64,000 bases of DNA from Ignavibacteria bacterium (GTDB taxonomy: Bacteria; Bacteroidota; Ignavibacteria; OLB7): the NCBI GenBank assembly GCA_020635205.1, contig JACKAE010000005.1, positions 310,001-374,000 on the forward strand, in the 5' to 3' direction. Position 1 is the first letter of the stretch. Each line of letters begins with the position of its first letter. The translations under genes and the position numbers were made by a program. Under the pieces are notes generated by a model that saw nothing but the letters and a program-made list of their open reading frames with translations, made no database searches and was not told the DNA's origin. Positions 43,468-52,425 of this stretch are shown piece by piece.

Positions 43468-44013
43468 ATGCTCCGAAAACTTGAGTACGAAGAGATATTG
43501 GCTGAGAGATTGAGCGAGGAGAGTGCTCTCGTTGCGAAACGGCATCCAGTTGTTGGTGTTCTGGAGGATATTCGCTCCCTCTACAACGTCGGCTCATGCT
43601 TCAGAACTGCCGACGCACTCTTGCTGGAACGGCTCGTTCTTACCGGCTACACGCCGTTGCCTCCCCGTAAGGAGATCAGCAAGACGGCACTCGGGGCGGA
43701 ACGTTCAGTACCGTGGGAGGGCATTGCCGATCCTGCCGAAGCTGTTGAGAAACTTCGCGGTGAAGGATATACTATTTGGGGACTTGAGCTTGTTGAGGGA
43801 GCCGCCTCTCTCGACCAGCTTACAGAAATTCCCCCTCGCGTCGCCTTGCTGGCCGGAAATGAGATTCGTGGAGTTCGATCCGAAACACTTGCTCTCTGCG
43901 ATCAAGCACTCTCTATCCCAATGTATGGTGTGAAACACTCACTCAACGTTGCTGTCTCCTTCGGCATAGCGATGTGGGAGTTAGTCCGCAGAGTGCGGGA
44001 AGAGAGTGCATAG
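43468..44013 (+). CDS. SpoU/TrmH-family RNA 2'-O-methyltransferase
   Basis: A 181-residue SPOUT methyltransferase. All three motifs are visible: motif 1 EDIRSLYNVGSCFRTADA near residue 32, motif 2 LLAGNEIRGV near 130, and motif 3 IPMYGVKHSLNVAVSFGIAMWEL near 150 (shortened here). These form the knotted SAM site. The short form without an L30e-like substrate-binding domain is usually a tRNA or rRNA ribose methyltransferase; the modified nucleotide is not predictable. The gene is divergent from the PlsC-type gene 102 bp away. A short hairpin overlaps its 3' end, where the convergent barrel gene ends. Confidence 0.9.
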   Translation: MLRKLEYEEILAERLSEESALVAKRHPVVGVLEDIRSLYNVGSCFRTADALLLERLVLTGYTPLPPRKEISKTALGAERSVPWEGIADPAEAVEKLRGEGYTIWGLELVEGAASLDQLTEIPPRVALLAGNEIRGVRSETLALCDQALSIPMYGVKHSLNVAVSFGIAMWELVRRVREESA

Positions 44014-44036
44014 ATAGATTTAATGGGGCGCTCTCT
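44001..44036. terminator. Weak hairpin between convergent genes
   Basis: AGAGAGTGC (44001-44009) pairs with GCGCTCTCT (44028-44036) with one G-T pair. It overlaps the SpoU-family stop codon and precedes the 3' end of the opposite gene by 26 bp, so it could serve both transcripts. Confidence 0.4.
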
Positions 44037-44061
44037 ATCCGCTATAATCTCCTTCCTCTCC

Positions 44062-46140
44062 TTACCACTCCGTCCAGAGCGAGGCGCGCAGAATTGTCTC
44101 GTCGTAATCTTGTATCCCTGTCAACGTTGGGTTTGTTGCATCGTAGACGTTTTTCTCAGCTCTGATTTCCAGTTGGCTCCCAATTGGCTTTATCGGAATG
44201 AAGAGTCCAGCATAGTAACCAACTTTCGAGCTTTCGCTCTCCTCGGTAAAGAGTGTTCCCCCCAACGTTCCGTTCCAATCTTCGAGGAAGGTGACCGAGG
44301 CTCCAATGTCGAGCGTCATATTATCCCGAAGCGTGTCGATAACTGAGCGTGGCTGCGAGAGGCTTCCATTTGCTTGCAGACTTAACCAAGAGCCGATAGA
44401 GAATGATTGACCCAGTGAGTAGACCTTCGTCTCCGAATCAAATCGGTTCCCTAATGTTTCGACATCATTGGTGGTGAAGGAGGCTGTTGTCATCCCGCTA
44501 ACTGTTCCCCCCAGTGGATAGCGATGTCCGGCAACGGCTGTGAAAACCGTAATCTTATTGTCGACCTGAAATTCTCCCACGGCGTCGTTGGTCTGTCTAT
44601 AGGGAGTGTAGTTCAGTCGGAGGAAAGGAAGTCTGCGGAAATTAAGACCGAGGCCAACGCTGAACATCTGCAACTCCGTTGTGGCTCGTTTCCAGTCAAT
44701 AAGGTTGTCGGTCTCCTTTCGATAGCGTCCACTTAGCGTCACCTGTTTTTTTATCAGCTTTTGTTCAAGCTCTCCTTCGTAGCGAATTAGATCATTTCGT
44801 AGGTATGGAATGCCGAGCGTTACGTAGCCGGGGCCAATTCGTTCAAACGAGCCTTTCAGCTTTGTACCGGTTTTCGTAATCGTCAAGCGTGGCTCTACAG
44901 AGAGTGAGTAATCGAAGAAGCTACTTGTTCGGAATTTTACGAGATCGCTCAGCCAGCTTGGTGCGTCGAGTGAGGCACTTGTTTCTACTTCTGGACTACT
45001 CAAGTCGCCGCTGAGGAGTGATCCGGCGATCTCACCTTTAATCGCGAAGACTTCCGGTACAATCGGAATATCGAGTTCGAGTCCGAGTACCCAATTCTCC
45101 TGTGGTGAGAGATAGAAACCGGTTGTAGTATCTACAATTACAGAGCTATCCTGATCGCCGGCATACATCACCGTCAGGAGTGCATGTCCCTCGCCAATTT
45201 TTCCGTAGCCGATTCTTCCGGCGTATATCGTTCGGTCGAATGCAATATAGGTCGAGTCGTTTGCGAGTGCTTCTGGAACATCCCGCTGAGCAGTGCCGAC
45301 TGTAGTTGCCAAATAGAACTTGCCGGGATTGAAAATGATGTCCGCCCCGTTCACTGCGATGCCATTGATTGTATAGGGTGAGTAGTAGGGATAGTTAACA
45401 CCGATTCCGAAGCGTGGGAAGTTGTAGAGGAATCGTTCGACACCGGAGAGCATGTCAAGCTCGGAGAGTGCTCCCCGCAAGTTGTCTGGGTTGTAGAGAT
45501 CTTCGCTCGGATAGCGTGTCTCGGCCATATCCTTCAGATCTTCTGCGTCACCAACTTTCTCCTTGATTCCTTTCAGCGTCTCATATTTTGCGCGGAGTGA
45601 TTCCAATTCTGCCTGCTTCGTTCGTAGCTCTTCAGCTTCTTCCGTTGTCGCTACTCCCGATTCTACTTTTGCTTGCAGACGGTCGATGTCAGCTATACGA
45701 GAGGGGTCGTTCAAGGCTTCTTCAACGGAGGCGAAGCTCTCCATATCTTCGATTGTCCCTCCGAACGCTGCCGAGGCAACCCGTTCAATCAGTCGTTGGC
45801 GGAGCCGTTCTTGCAATTGATCTTGGTCGAGACTAAAGCTCAGGTTAAAGCTATTGATGCTCTGCCGTCCTCGACTCTGTTCAGTGGAGAGGAGGAGTGA
45901 TCCAGTGAAGGGAATATCGAAGAGGATAACGGTGGGCGTTAGCTGCCAGCGAGTGTAGCGTGAAGGGAGGTCTTGGCCGACCCCTTGTTGGTCGGCATAC
46001 TGTGTCTCCACCGAACTTGTGCCAGTTAAGTCAAAGGTTGATGAAGATGTTGCTGGTTCTGGTTCTTCCTCTTGTGCATTTAGTGCAGCAGAAGAGAACA
46101 GGAGCAGAACTCCTGATACGAGAAGCGTATGGATGCGCAT
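44062..46140 (-). CDS. Outer-membrane beta-barrel protein with coiled-coil insert
   Basis: A 692-residue protein with a signal peptide (MRIHTLLVSGVLLLFSSA, cut near LNAQ). After an acidic linker, a short beta-rich part (WQLTPTVILFDIPFTGSLLL) leads into a highly charged helical segment of about residues 115-225, rich in Glu, Lys, Leu and Ala with heptad-like spacing (RQRLIERVASAAFGG, RTKQAELESLRAKYETLKG). The remaining about 450 residues alternate Gly/aromatic strands and end in ASLWTEW, a barrel-like C-terminus. I do not recognise a family. The topology suggests an outer-membrane barrel with a periplasmic coiled coil inserted between its strands. No operon link is visible. The role is unknown. 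Confidence 0.78.
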   Translation of the reverse strand: MRIHTLLVSGVLLLFSSAALNAQEEEPEPATSSSTFDLTGTSSVETQYADQQGVGQDLPSRYTRWQLTPTVILFDIPFTGSLLLSTEQSRGRQSINSFNLSFSLDQDQLQERLRQRLIERVASAAFGGTIEDMESFASVEEALNDPSRIADIDRLQAKVESGVATTEEAEELRTKQAELESLRAKYETLKGIKEKVGDAEDLKDMAETRYPSEDLYNPDNLRGALSELDMLSGVERFLYNFPRFGIGVNYPYYSPYTINGIAVNGADIIFNPGKFYLATTVGTAQRDVPEALANDSTYIAFDRTIYAGRIGYGKIGEGHALLTVMYAGDQDSSVIVDTTTGFYLSPQENWVLGLELDIPIVPEVFAIKGEIAGSLLSGDLSSPEVETSASLDAPSWLSDLVKFRTSSFFDYSLSVEPRLTITKTGTKLKGSFERIGPGYVTLGIPYLRNDLIRYEGELEQKLIKKQVTLSGRYRKETDNLIDWKRATTELQMFSVGLGLNFRRLPFLRLNYTPYRQTNDAVGEFQVDNKITVFTAVAGHRYPLGGTVSGMTTASFTTNDVETLGNRFDSETKVYSLGQSFSIGSWLSLQANGSLSQPRSVIDTLRDNMTLDIGASVTFLEDWNGTLGGTLFTEESESSKVGYYAGLFIPIKPIGSQLEIRAEKNVYDATNPTLTGIQDYDETILRASLWTEW

Positions 46141-46642
46141 AACATGCCTTGTGACGGTTGCAATCCATCAGCACGGCGCGCGGCGTGGTACGCGACGGCG
46201 AGCGGGACCGATTGTACGGTTACCGCGCAAAAAATACCGGAAAAGGGAATGCCGAGCAACGGGTACGAAGGTAAATTCGCTTTGTAGTGTAAACGTAGCG
46301 TTTATGTAGAGTTTATGAGAGTGTGTGGAGTTGAGAGTTCGTAGAGTCGAGTGTATGAGTGTATGAGTGTGGGAGTTTGTGAGTGGGAGAGTAGCGGTAG
46401 GTGTAGACTCTCAGCTAACGTTGGGATTCATGGAGAATAGAAACTGGCGAATTCTCTACTTCGTAAGTCGGGAGTCAAGGGAGTGGTAGCCATTGATCTT
46501 TAGCCAAAGCGGGGATCAGCGGAGGGTGTCCAGTTCTTAACTTCAAGAGTCAGAGAATGTGCATTTTTCATTGCGCCTTTGCCTGAATGCTTTTGTCCAA
46601 GAGCGTACCATACAATTCAAAATCCCCAATCCGAAATTCCTC
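46141..46642. other. Intergenic region with GAGTT-type low-complexity repeats
   Basis: About 500 bp without a credible ORF. From roughly 46297 to 46391 the sequence is made of loose repeats such as GTAGAGTTTATGAGAGTG, TGAGTGTATGAGTGTGG and GAGTTTGTGAGTGGGAG. The same kind of repeat occurs at 1330-1378, 12115-12156, 30890-30922, 34113-34200, 38527-38580 and 62597-62725. Near 46560 a CATTGCGCCTTTGCC repeat precedes dusB's end. I see no RNA gene. Confidence 0.45.
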
Positions 46643-47668
46643 CTACTCTTGCTCCTGCAAATAGCGTTCTCGCCGTTCGGTTTGTTCTTGCTCGTGTTCT
46701 GCTACTTCTTCTTTGTAGCGATTGAGGCGCTCTTCAATTGTTTCAAGGTCGGGGGCTACCACGAGGTCGCGCCGAACGTGTCCAGCAAGAGGCAAGCCTT
46801 TCAAGTAGCCACCCCAGAACTTGCGTAGTTCGAGGATTCCGTACTTGTCTCCTTTGTAGTCGATGTTGTTCCGAAGATGCTCCAGCGCGACCTCAATCCG
46901 TTCGTCGAGTGTCGGTTCATCCAGAAGTTCACCTGTCTTCAAGTAGTGGTGCGACTCACGAAAAATCCACGGGTTGCCGATTGCGGCGCGGCCGATCATC
47001 ACGGCATCTGCACCAGTCTCAAATGCACGCTTTACATCGTGTGGGGTTCGGACATCACCGTTCAGGATAATTGGGATCGAGACTGCCTTCTTGACTTCGG
47101 CGATATATTCCCACGACACAAGTCCTTCGTGTCCCTGGTCTCGAGTGCGGCAGTGAATGGCAAGAGCTACCGCGCCGACATCTTCTACCATGCGCGCAAC
47201 GTCGGTAATAACAATTGTGTTCCTATCCCAGCCGAGTCGAGTCTTTACTGTGACGGGTAGTTTTGTGTTGTCTACAACAGACTTAACAATCTGGCGCATT
47301 GCCGGAAGATCGCGCAACAAACCTGCACCAGCGTTCCGCTTCACCACATCTTTCACCCAGCAACCGCAGTTAATATCGATGAAGTCGGGGTTAGCAGACT
47401 CGGCAATCTGTGCCGACTCTGCCATTGCCTCCTCGCGGCTACCGAAAATCTGAATCGAGACTGGACGCTCATCCTCATAAATTTTCAGCTTCTGCCTTGA
47501 CTTTCGGGCATCACGAATCAGTCCTTCACTGGAAATAAATTCCGTGTAGACGATATCGGCTCCAAGCCGGTGACAGACGCGACGGAAAGGTGGATCGGTC
47601 ACATCTTCCATCGGGGCTAAGAGAATCCCGTTCTCAACTTCTACATGTCCTATCTTCAATGTCGCCAT
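46643..47668 (-). CDS. dusB: tRNA-dihydrouridine synthase B
   Basis: FMN enzyme that reduces specific uridines of tRNA, 341 residues. The barrel starts with VENGILLAPMEDVTDPPFR. YTEFISSEGLI and the active-site region DINCGCWVKDVVKRNAGAGLL (shortened) follow, with the catalytic Cys in NCGC. Then TVKTRLGWD, HCRTRDQGHEG, IILNGDVRTPHDVKRA and DAVMIGRAAIGNPWIF complete the dus signature. In most relatives the residue after NCGC is Pro; here it is Trp. The C-terminal tail is Glu/Arg-rich. ATG at 47668 is preceded by an AT-rich region. The two genes upstream on this strand are envelope proteins, so no functional operon is evident. Confidence 0.93.
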   Translation of the reverse strand: MATLKIGHVEVENGILLAPMEDVTDPPFRRVCHRLGADIVYTEFISSEGLIRDARKSRQKLKIYEDERPVSIQIFGSREEAMAESAQIAESANPDFIDINCGCWVKDVVKRNAGAGLLRDLPAMRQIVKSVVDNTKLPVTVKTRLGWDRNTIVITDVARMVEDVGAVALAIHCRTRDQGHEGLVSWEYIAEVKKAVSIPIILNGDVRTPHDVKRAFETGADAVMIGRAAIGNPWIFRESHHYLKTGELLDEPTLDERIEVALEHLRNNIDYKGDKYGILELRKFWGGYLKGLPLAGHVRRDLVVAPDLETIEERLNRYKEEVAEHEQEQTERRERYLQEQE

Positions 47669-47804
47669 AGTTAAATAATATAGTCAGAGGAGAGGGGGGA
47701 TCCTGCAACGATTCATTCTTTGAGTATATAGGGTCGAAGAGTCAGGAGTCGAGGGATTTACATCCTTCTTTGCCTCCCTTTACGACTTTGCGTGAGGCTC
47801 TTTC

Positions 47805-48566
47805 TCACGGAACCACAATCCTCTTCCGCAGCAGTAACTCCTTTCCGTCGGCGATAACTTCCACAAAGTAGCTTCCGGAGAGTGCGCGGCGTTCGTTCGA
47901 ATCGGTGAAGTCCCACTCCAGCCGATACTCTCCCGGTTTCTGTGTCCCATTGACGAGCGTCTTTACGGGCAGGGCACTTTGCGTGTAGATAATAACAGAA
48001 ACTTGCCGTGTATTCATCAGCGTGTAGGAGAACCGGGGGGAGATATCTTCGGTGATGCCAAGTGCTTGACCGATAGAGCTGAGTGGGATGCTTGCAAGTG
48101 GAATGCGTGTAATGTCCTTCGGATAAATCCAGTCCCGATCTTGTGCTGCAGCAATCATCTCTTCGCGCCGCATCTTGTCTTCGGCAGTTGGCTGCCACTC
48201 GGAAGGATCAAGTCGAAGGTTTGCGGCGATCACGGCGGCGGTAGAACGTTCGATGCTATCAATTAAAGCCCGAAGGCGGACTGAATCACGGCGTATTATA
48301 TCCGAGAGCTTGACGGTGAAGCGGATCATCTTGCCGTCGTAGAAGATGCTATCTACCCAGGGAGACTCTGAGCCACTTTCTGTGGAACCACTTCCAGTTG
48401 GGTCGCCTCCGGTAACGTCAATGTTATCTGGGACAAAAATTGTACTGGTACTATCCTCTCCTTCAGATGGCTCGCCTGAGGTCCCACCAGTCTGAGCACT
48501 AAGCATAGTCCCTGATAGAAAGGCAAGCAGGAGAAAGAGGATGAAAGTAAATCGTAGACTATTCAT
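47805..48566 (-). CDS. Exported protein with FlgD-like C-terminal sorting domain
   Basis: I start at ATG 48566, giving a signal peptide MNSLRFTFILFLLLAFLSG (cut near LSAQ). The 253-residue protein has a Gly/Ser/Asp/Glu-rich linker, a helical middle (DIIRRDSVRLRALIDSIERSTA) and a C-terminal domain ending in FSYTLMNTRQVSVIIY, LVNGTQKPGEYRLEWDF, ALSGSYFVEVIADGKELL and RKRIVVP. This last part is the FlgD-like Ig fold used as a type IX sorting signal. The function of the middle is unknown. Its stop lies in a GTGAGAAAGAGCC/TTACG-type repeat next to 47770-47800. Confidence 0.75.
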   Translation of the reverse strand: MNSLRFTFILFLLLAFLSGTMLSAQTGGTSGEPSEGEDSTSTIFVPDNIDVTGGDPTGSGSTESGSESPWVDSIFYDGKMIRFTVKLSDIIRRDSVRLRALIDSIERSTAAVIAANLRLDPSEWQPTAEDKMRREEMIAAAQDRDWIYPKDITRIPLASIPLSSIGQALGITEDISPRFSYTLMNTRQVSVIIYTQSALPVKTLVNGTQKPGEYRLEWDFTDSNERRALSGSYFVEVIADGKELLLRKRIVVP

Positions 48567-48650
48567 CAGAATCCACACAGTGGCAACTGTTCTTGTTATA
48601 TAGAGAAGCAAACTTGAATGGGTGAATATAATGCGATTTAAACAGAAGAG

Positions 48651-50552
48651 TTACTCCGAGGATTTCCCTTCACCATCTTCAGAGAGGTTCTCGTCAGTTT
48701 TGATTGTAGTGGGTGAATCGAAGCTATCAGGTAAACTCGTTGATTCATCAGAAGTTTCTGTCTCTCCGTTTGAACCTTCTCCATGAGAGGTTGCACTATC
48801 ATCCAACTTCTCCTTCGCCTCATCTCGTTCATATAAGGTGAATCCACTCAACCGATACGTTCGTTCTTTTCCTACAACATCTTTTTCTGGAATGATTTCT
48901 CCTTCTGATCCGGTTCGTGGGCCGTAATATCCAATCCGCGAAGCTTTGCCACTTTCAAACCAGATAATAATGGTGTCACACGAGGCACGATTGACGCCAT
49001 CTGGAGCCTCCTTATCGAAAAGGAAGTAAATACTTGCTGCCGACTCTTGAGCGTGTACTGTCCGGATAGTGTCTTGATAGATATTGAAGATCAGGTGCTC
49101 TGCTGCAAGCTGATCGTATCGTTCAGGAGCATTGTTTGTGCTGATTGCAAATGCAGAGCCAACAACATCGATCAATTGCAGTTTCTTCTCTTCAAGGTAG
49201 ACCGTGATTGTATCTCCGGTCAACTGCGAGTCATCGTACCAAACAATTGGTGTTAGGGGAATACTCACCGAGTCGGGTGGGGTCTCGCCAGTAATACCAT
49301 CTTCCCCCTCAGAAAATTCCGGGAACCCTCCATCCCCTTCCTTTTCAGTTGAGTCACGGACGCCTCCACCATCTGTTGTGACAGTGTCGGTATCAATCTG
49401 GTCGCTTCCATCTGTTGCCGATGTATCGGTTGCATTGTTCCGTCCATCTCCCGGACCGAGTGCAATTACTTCCTCATCATCAAAGAAGCGAGCAATACCA
49501 CTTCGTGCCTCTAAGTCTCCTCGCTTCATTCGAGCATTGCCTGTGGCGACAAATTCTTTTCGATCTCCTGCAAAGCGTTCTAATTTTTGGGCAGTGATTT
49601 CTGTCGTGTCGCGCTTAACGGTAAAGAGTGAGTCACCTCGTTGTATTGTGTCGAGATTTGTGGGTGCTTGGGCGGTGCCCGAAGAATCGGGGGGGAGTGA
49701 AGTGGAATCGACGGTTCCCTCACTGGAGGGAAGTAGAGGACGGACTGTTGAGTCTGCTTGGACAAGTTTCGGTGATCCGGTGACCACCGTATAATCTTTT
49801 GAAGGGAGATGTTGTAGTGAATCACCGGTCAAAACTGCCGATTCTTTTTCTGATGTTAGGGCTACATGTCCCGTCGCAAAGGTCTCGACCTGAGGCTTGT
49901 GACGCAAGGTATCGCAAGTCAACAGTGAAGAATCTTTTAAGGAAACAAGCCGGATGTTTCCGACAGCGAAACTCTGTTCAGTTGCTCGCCAGTATGTGAG
50001 GCGGTCGGCATGAATTCTCCCGGAATCGCTGAGCACTTCCACATTCTCTTCGAACGTCGCCACCCTGTCGAGCGAGTTATAGGTTCCTCTCGATGCAGTG
50101 AGAACAGCATTTGAATCGCGGAGCGTGACCCCGTTTCGGAAGTTTGAGATTCTTCGATTTACGTAGTATTCACCATGTCCGGCGGTCAGCGTGGCATCTT
50201 CATCGAGAATTGTAACTCCAGAAGGGGCTAAGGCAAAGCCTGTTCCGCCGTTATAGTCAACAGCAGGGGCAGTTAACGTTGTTCCGGGTTGTACGATTCG
50301 AACATTGCCTCGAAGCTCCGCTCGATCTCCTGCGCTGTAGTACGTCCCTTGGTTTGCCGTGATGACAACATTCCCCTGCTGCAGCTGAACGTTGCCAGAG
50401 AGTTCAATCACCTCATCTCCATTCGACTTCACTGTCACATTCTGCACCTCAGCGCTCCACGTCATCCGCTGCGACGGCCCGGTTGGCTGTCCCAGCAGAA
50501 GGAGAGGAGAGAGGAGGAATATCATTCCTGTGAGGAGTGTGGAACGGGTCAT
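48651..50552 (-). CDS. OstA/LptA-like protein, LPS transport
   Basis: I start at ATG 50552, placing a signal peptide MTRSTLLTGMIFLLSPLLLLG at the N-terminus. The first about 230 residues contain OstA_N-type repeats: VIELSGNVQLQQGNVVITAN, DRAELRGNVRIVQPGTTLTA, ATLTAGHGEYYVNRR, NAVLTASRGTYNSLDRVATF and RIHADRLTYWRATEQSFAVG. These form the beta-jellyroll of LptA/LptD-like lipopolysaccharide-transport proteins. After an acidic region rich in Asp, Ser and Thr, a second set of such strands follows (TVYLEEKKLQLIDVVG). The C-terminus is an acidic low-complexity tail. LPS shuttling across the periplasm is inferred from the family. Confidence 0.82.
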   Translation of the reverse strand: MTRSTLLTGMIFLLSPLLLLGQPTGPSQRMTWSAEVQNVTVKSNGDEVIELSGNVQLQQGNVVITANQGTYYSAGDRAELRGNVRIVQPGTTLTAPAVDYNGGTGFALAPSGVTILDEDATLTAGHGEYYVNRRISNFRNGVTLRDSNAVLTASRGTYNSLDRVATFEENVEVLSDSGRIHADRLTYWRATEQSFAVGNIRLVSLKDSSLLTCDTLRHKPQVETFATGHVALTSEKESAVLTGDSLQHLPSKDYTVVTGSPKLVQADSTVRPLLPSSEGTVDSTSLPPDSSGTAQAPTNLDTIQRGDSLFTVKRDTTEITAQKLERFAGDRKEFVATGNARMKRGDLEARSGIARFFDDEEVIALGPGDGRNNATDTSATDGSDQIDTDTVTTDGGGVRDSTEKEGDGGFPEFSEGEDGITGETPPDSVSIPLTPIVWYDDSQLTGDTITVYLEEKKLQLIDVVGSAFAISTNNAPERYDQLAAEHLIFNIYQDTIRTVHAQESAASIYFLFDKEAPDGVNRASCDTIIIWFESGKASRIGYYGPRTGSEGEIIPEKDVVGKERTYRLSGFTLYERDEAKEKLDDSATSHGEGSNGETETSDESTSLPDSFDSPTTIKTDENLSEDGEGKSSE

Positions 50553-50675
50553 TGAACGATTATGATTTTTTGATTTCGGATTATGTTCACGCAAAGTCGT
50601 AAAGAGGCAAAGAAATACAAAGTTCCACTTTTCACTTTCCAACTCTTAGACTCTCAACTTCATACATACAAAAGC

Positions 50676-50709
50676 AAAGCGGTCTCCGGATGAACCCGAT
50701 GACCGCTTT
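50676..50709 (-). terminator. Terminator downstream of the acyl-CoA dehydrogenase gene
   Basis: Arms AAAGCGGT (50676-50683) and ACCGCTTT (50702-50709) pair perfectly. On the minus strand the hairpin is followed by GCTTTTGT, a T-rich tail. It lies 27 bp beyond the gene's stop. Confidence 0.65.
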
Positions 50710-50736
50710 CTCTTCTGATCGTTTGATCGGGAAGGT

Positions 50737-51900
50737 TTATGCCATTGCTTCCAGTTCTTTTTGGAGCTGCCGAGCGATCACGATATGTTGAATTTCGGAT
50801 GTTCCTTCATATATCTCGGTAATCTTCGCGTCGCGCAAATAGCGTTCTACCTTGTATTCGCGAACGTAGCCATATCCGCCATGCACCTGAATTGCTTCCA
50901 GAGCTACTTCTACGGCTGTCTTCGAGGCGAAGAGTTTTGCCATCGAAGCTGCCTTTATATAGTTTTCGCCTCGATCTTTTTTCGACGCCGCATCGAACAG
51001 AAGAAGTCGAGCTGCCTCAATCTTCGTTGCCATCTCTGCCAGCTTAAACTGGATTATCTGCAAATTATAGATAGGCTTACCGAAAGCTTTCCGCTCTTGT
51101 GCGTACTGCAGTGCGGCCTCGAAGGCTCCCTGCGCAATGCCGAGAGCCTGCGCGCCGATACCGATGCGTCCGCCGTTCAGCGTCTCCATTGCCAAGTTGA
51201 ATCCTCGCCCTTCCGGCCCTAACAAATTCTCTGCTGGAACCTGAACATCCTGAAACTGGAGAGAGCAGGTATCACTGGAACGAATTCCAAGTTTGTCTTC
51301 CTTTACACCCTGAGTGAAGCCATCCCACCCTTTTTCAACAATGAAGCAGGATATCCCCTTGTATCCCTTCTCCTTGTCGGTTTGGGCGATTACGAGGTAG
51401 ACATCGGCTGTCGTACCATTGGTGATCCAGTTCTTTGTTCCATTTAACGTCCAAGAGCCGTCGGCGTTCTTTTCTGCCTCTGTTCGTTGCTGTGTTGCGT
51501 CCGACCCTGCTTCAGGTTCGGAGAGACAGTAGGCTCCAATTTTCTGTCCGGTTGCTAAAGGCCGTAGATACTTCTCCTTCTGCTCGTCGCTTCCATACTT
51601 TTCCAACAGCCAGCAGACAAGCGAGTTGTTAACCGACATCACAACGCCAACCGAGGCATCAACTTTCGAAATCTCTTCCATTGCGATGACGTAACTGACG
51701 GCATCAAGACCGGAGCCACCCCATTCTGGAGAGACCATCATCCCTAAAAAACCGAGTTCTCCGAGTTTCTTTACAGCCTCGTGCGGAAATTCTCCTGAAA
51801 TGTCTCGTTCGATTGCCGTTGGTGCGACCTCGTTCTGCGCAAAATCGCGCGCAGTGTCTCGGATCATCTGGTGCGTTTCTGTCAAGTCAAGTTGAAGCAT
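50737..51900 (-). CDS. Acyl-CoA dehydrogenase
   Basis: FAD enzyme that oxidises acyl-CoA to 2-enoyl-CoA in beta-oxidation or amino-acid breakdown, 387 residues, cytoplasmic. Landmarks are GMMVSPEWGGSGLDAVSY, AYCLSEPEAGSDATQQ (FAD site), LNGTKNWITNG, the region LGIRSSDTCSLQFQDV, and GIAQGAFEAALQYAQERKAFG. The catalytic base Glu is in YEGTSEIQHIVIARQLQ near the C-terminus. Chain-length preference cannot be assigned; the overall form is that of short/medium-chain enzymes. The gene is alone, with a terminator at 50676-50709. Upstream is a 525-bp intergenic region. Confidence 0.93.
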   Translation of the reverse strand: MLQLDLTETHQMIRDTARDFAQNEVAPTAIERDISGEFPHEAVKKLGELGFLGMMVSPEWGGSGLDAVSYVIAMEEISKVDASVGVVMSVNNSLVCWLLEKYGSDEQKEKYLRPLATGQKIGAYCLSEPEAGSDATQQRTEAEKNADGSWTLNGTKNWITNGTTADVYLVIAQTDKEKGYKGISCFIVEKGWDGFTQGVKEDKLGIRSSDTCSLQFQDVQVPAENLLGPEGRGFNLAMETLNGGRIGIGAQALGIAQGAFEAALQYAQERKAFGKPIYNLQIIQFKLAEMATKIEAARLLLFDAASKKDRGENYIKAASMAKLFASKTAVEVALEAIQVHGGYGYVREYKVERYLRDAKITEIYEGTSEIQHIVIARQLQKELEAMA

Positions 51901-52425
51901 GATCTCAATCTGTTCTATAGTGAATCTCTTATCCTGTATGATCGTTCAAGCGTGATGCCTTTTGGGGTAGAGACTGAATTTACGAGTGGGGCAGGGGTTA
52001 TCCCAACATTTGATTCGTTGGGGGTGTACCAATTGATTACCAAGGCTCTGCAAATAAACGTTTGTGACCTAATTCAGTCCGAGCGTCATCAGTTAGCAAA
52101 AAGAGTAGTCGCGGAACGATGGCGTCAAGGTGAAAAATCCCTCCGGTGTCGGGATGATAGAGATTCCCTATATTGATTTGCACTCTGGAGTGGAGTGAAA
52201 CGGAACGATTTGCTCCCGGTTTGTGTAGTAACGTGTCGAGGTGAAGGTAATTAGATGTGGAGGAAAACACGCATTTGTCCTGCTTCACGTCCTCAACGGG
52301 CGTAGCATGGAATTCGAAATCACCTTGAGTTTATAACCCTTCGGAGCAGAGGGGAAGTTCACGAGTAGAAATCAACTTCTTACCATGATGTCCGGGCAGG
52401 ACATCCTTAAATCAGGAAGAATATC
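51901..52425. other. Long intergenic region upstream of clpC, with a hairpin
   Basis: No gene is convincing here; a 74-codon frame from ATG 51955 to about 52176 has no ribosome site or recognisable motif. A perfect hairpin GATGTCC-gggca-GGACATC occupies 52387-52405, about 20 bases before clpC's ATG and just ahead of its AGGAAG ribosome site. It could affect translation or mRNA stability. I found no CIRCE-like operator. Both flanking genes need promoters here, since they diverge. Confidence 0.45.

Noticed and set aside
51955..52176. A 74-codon frame between acyl-CoA dehydrogenase and clpC
   Set aside because: No ribosome site, no motif, and the composition does not look like neighbouring proteins; kept only as a remark.
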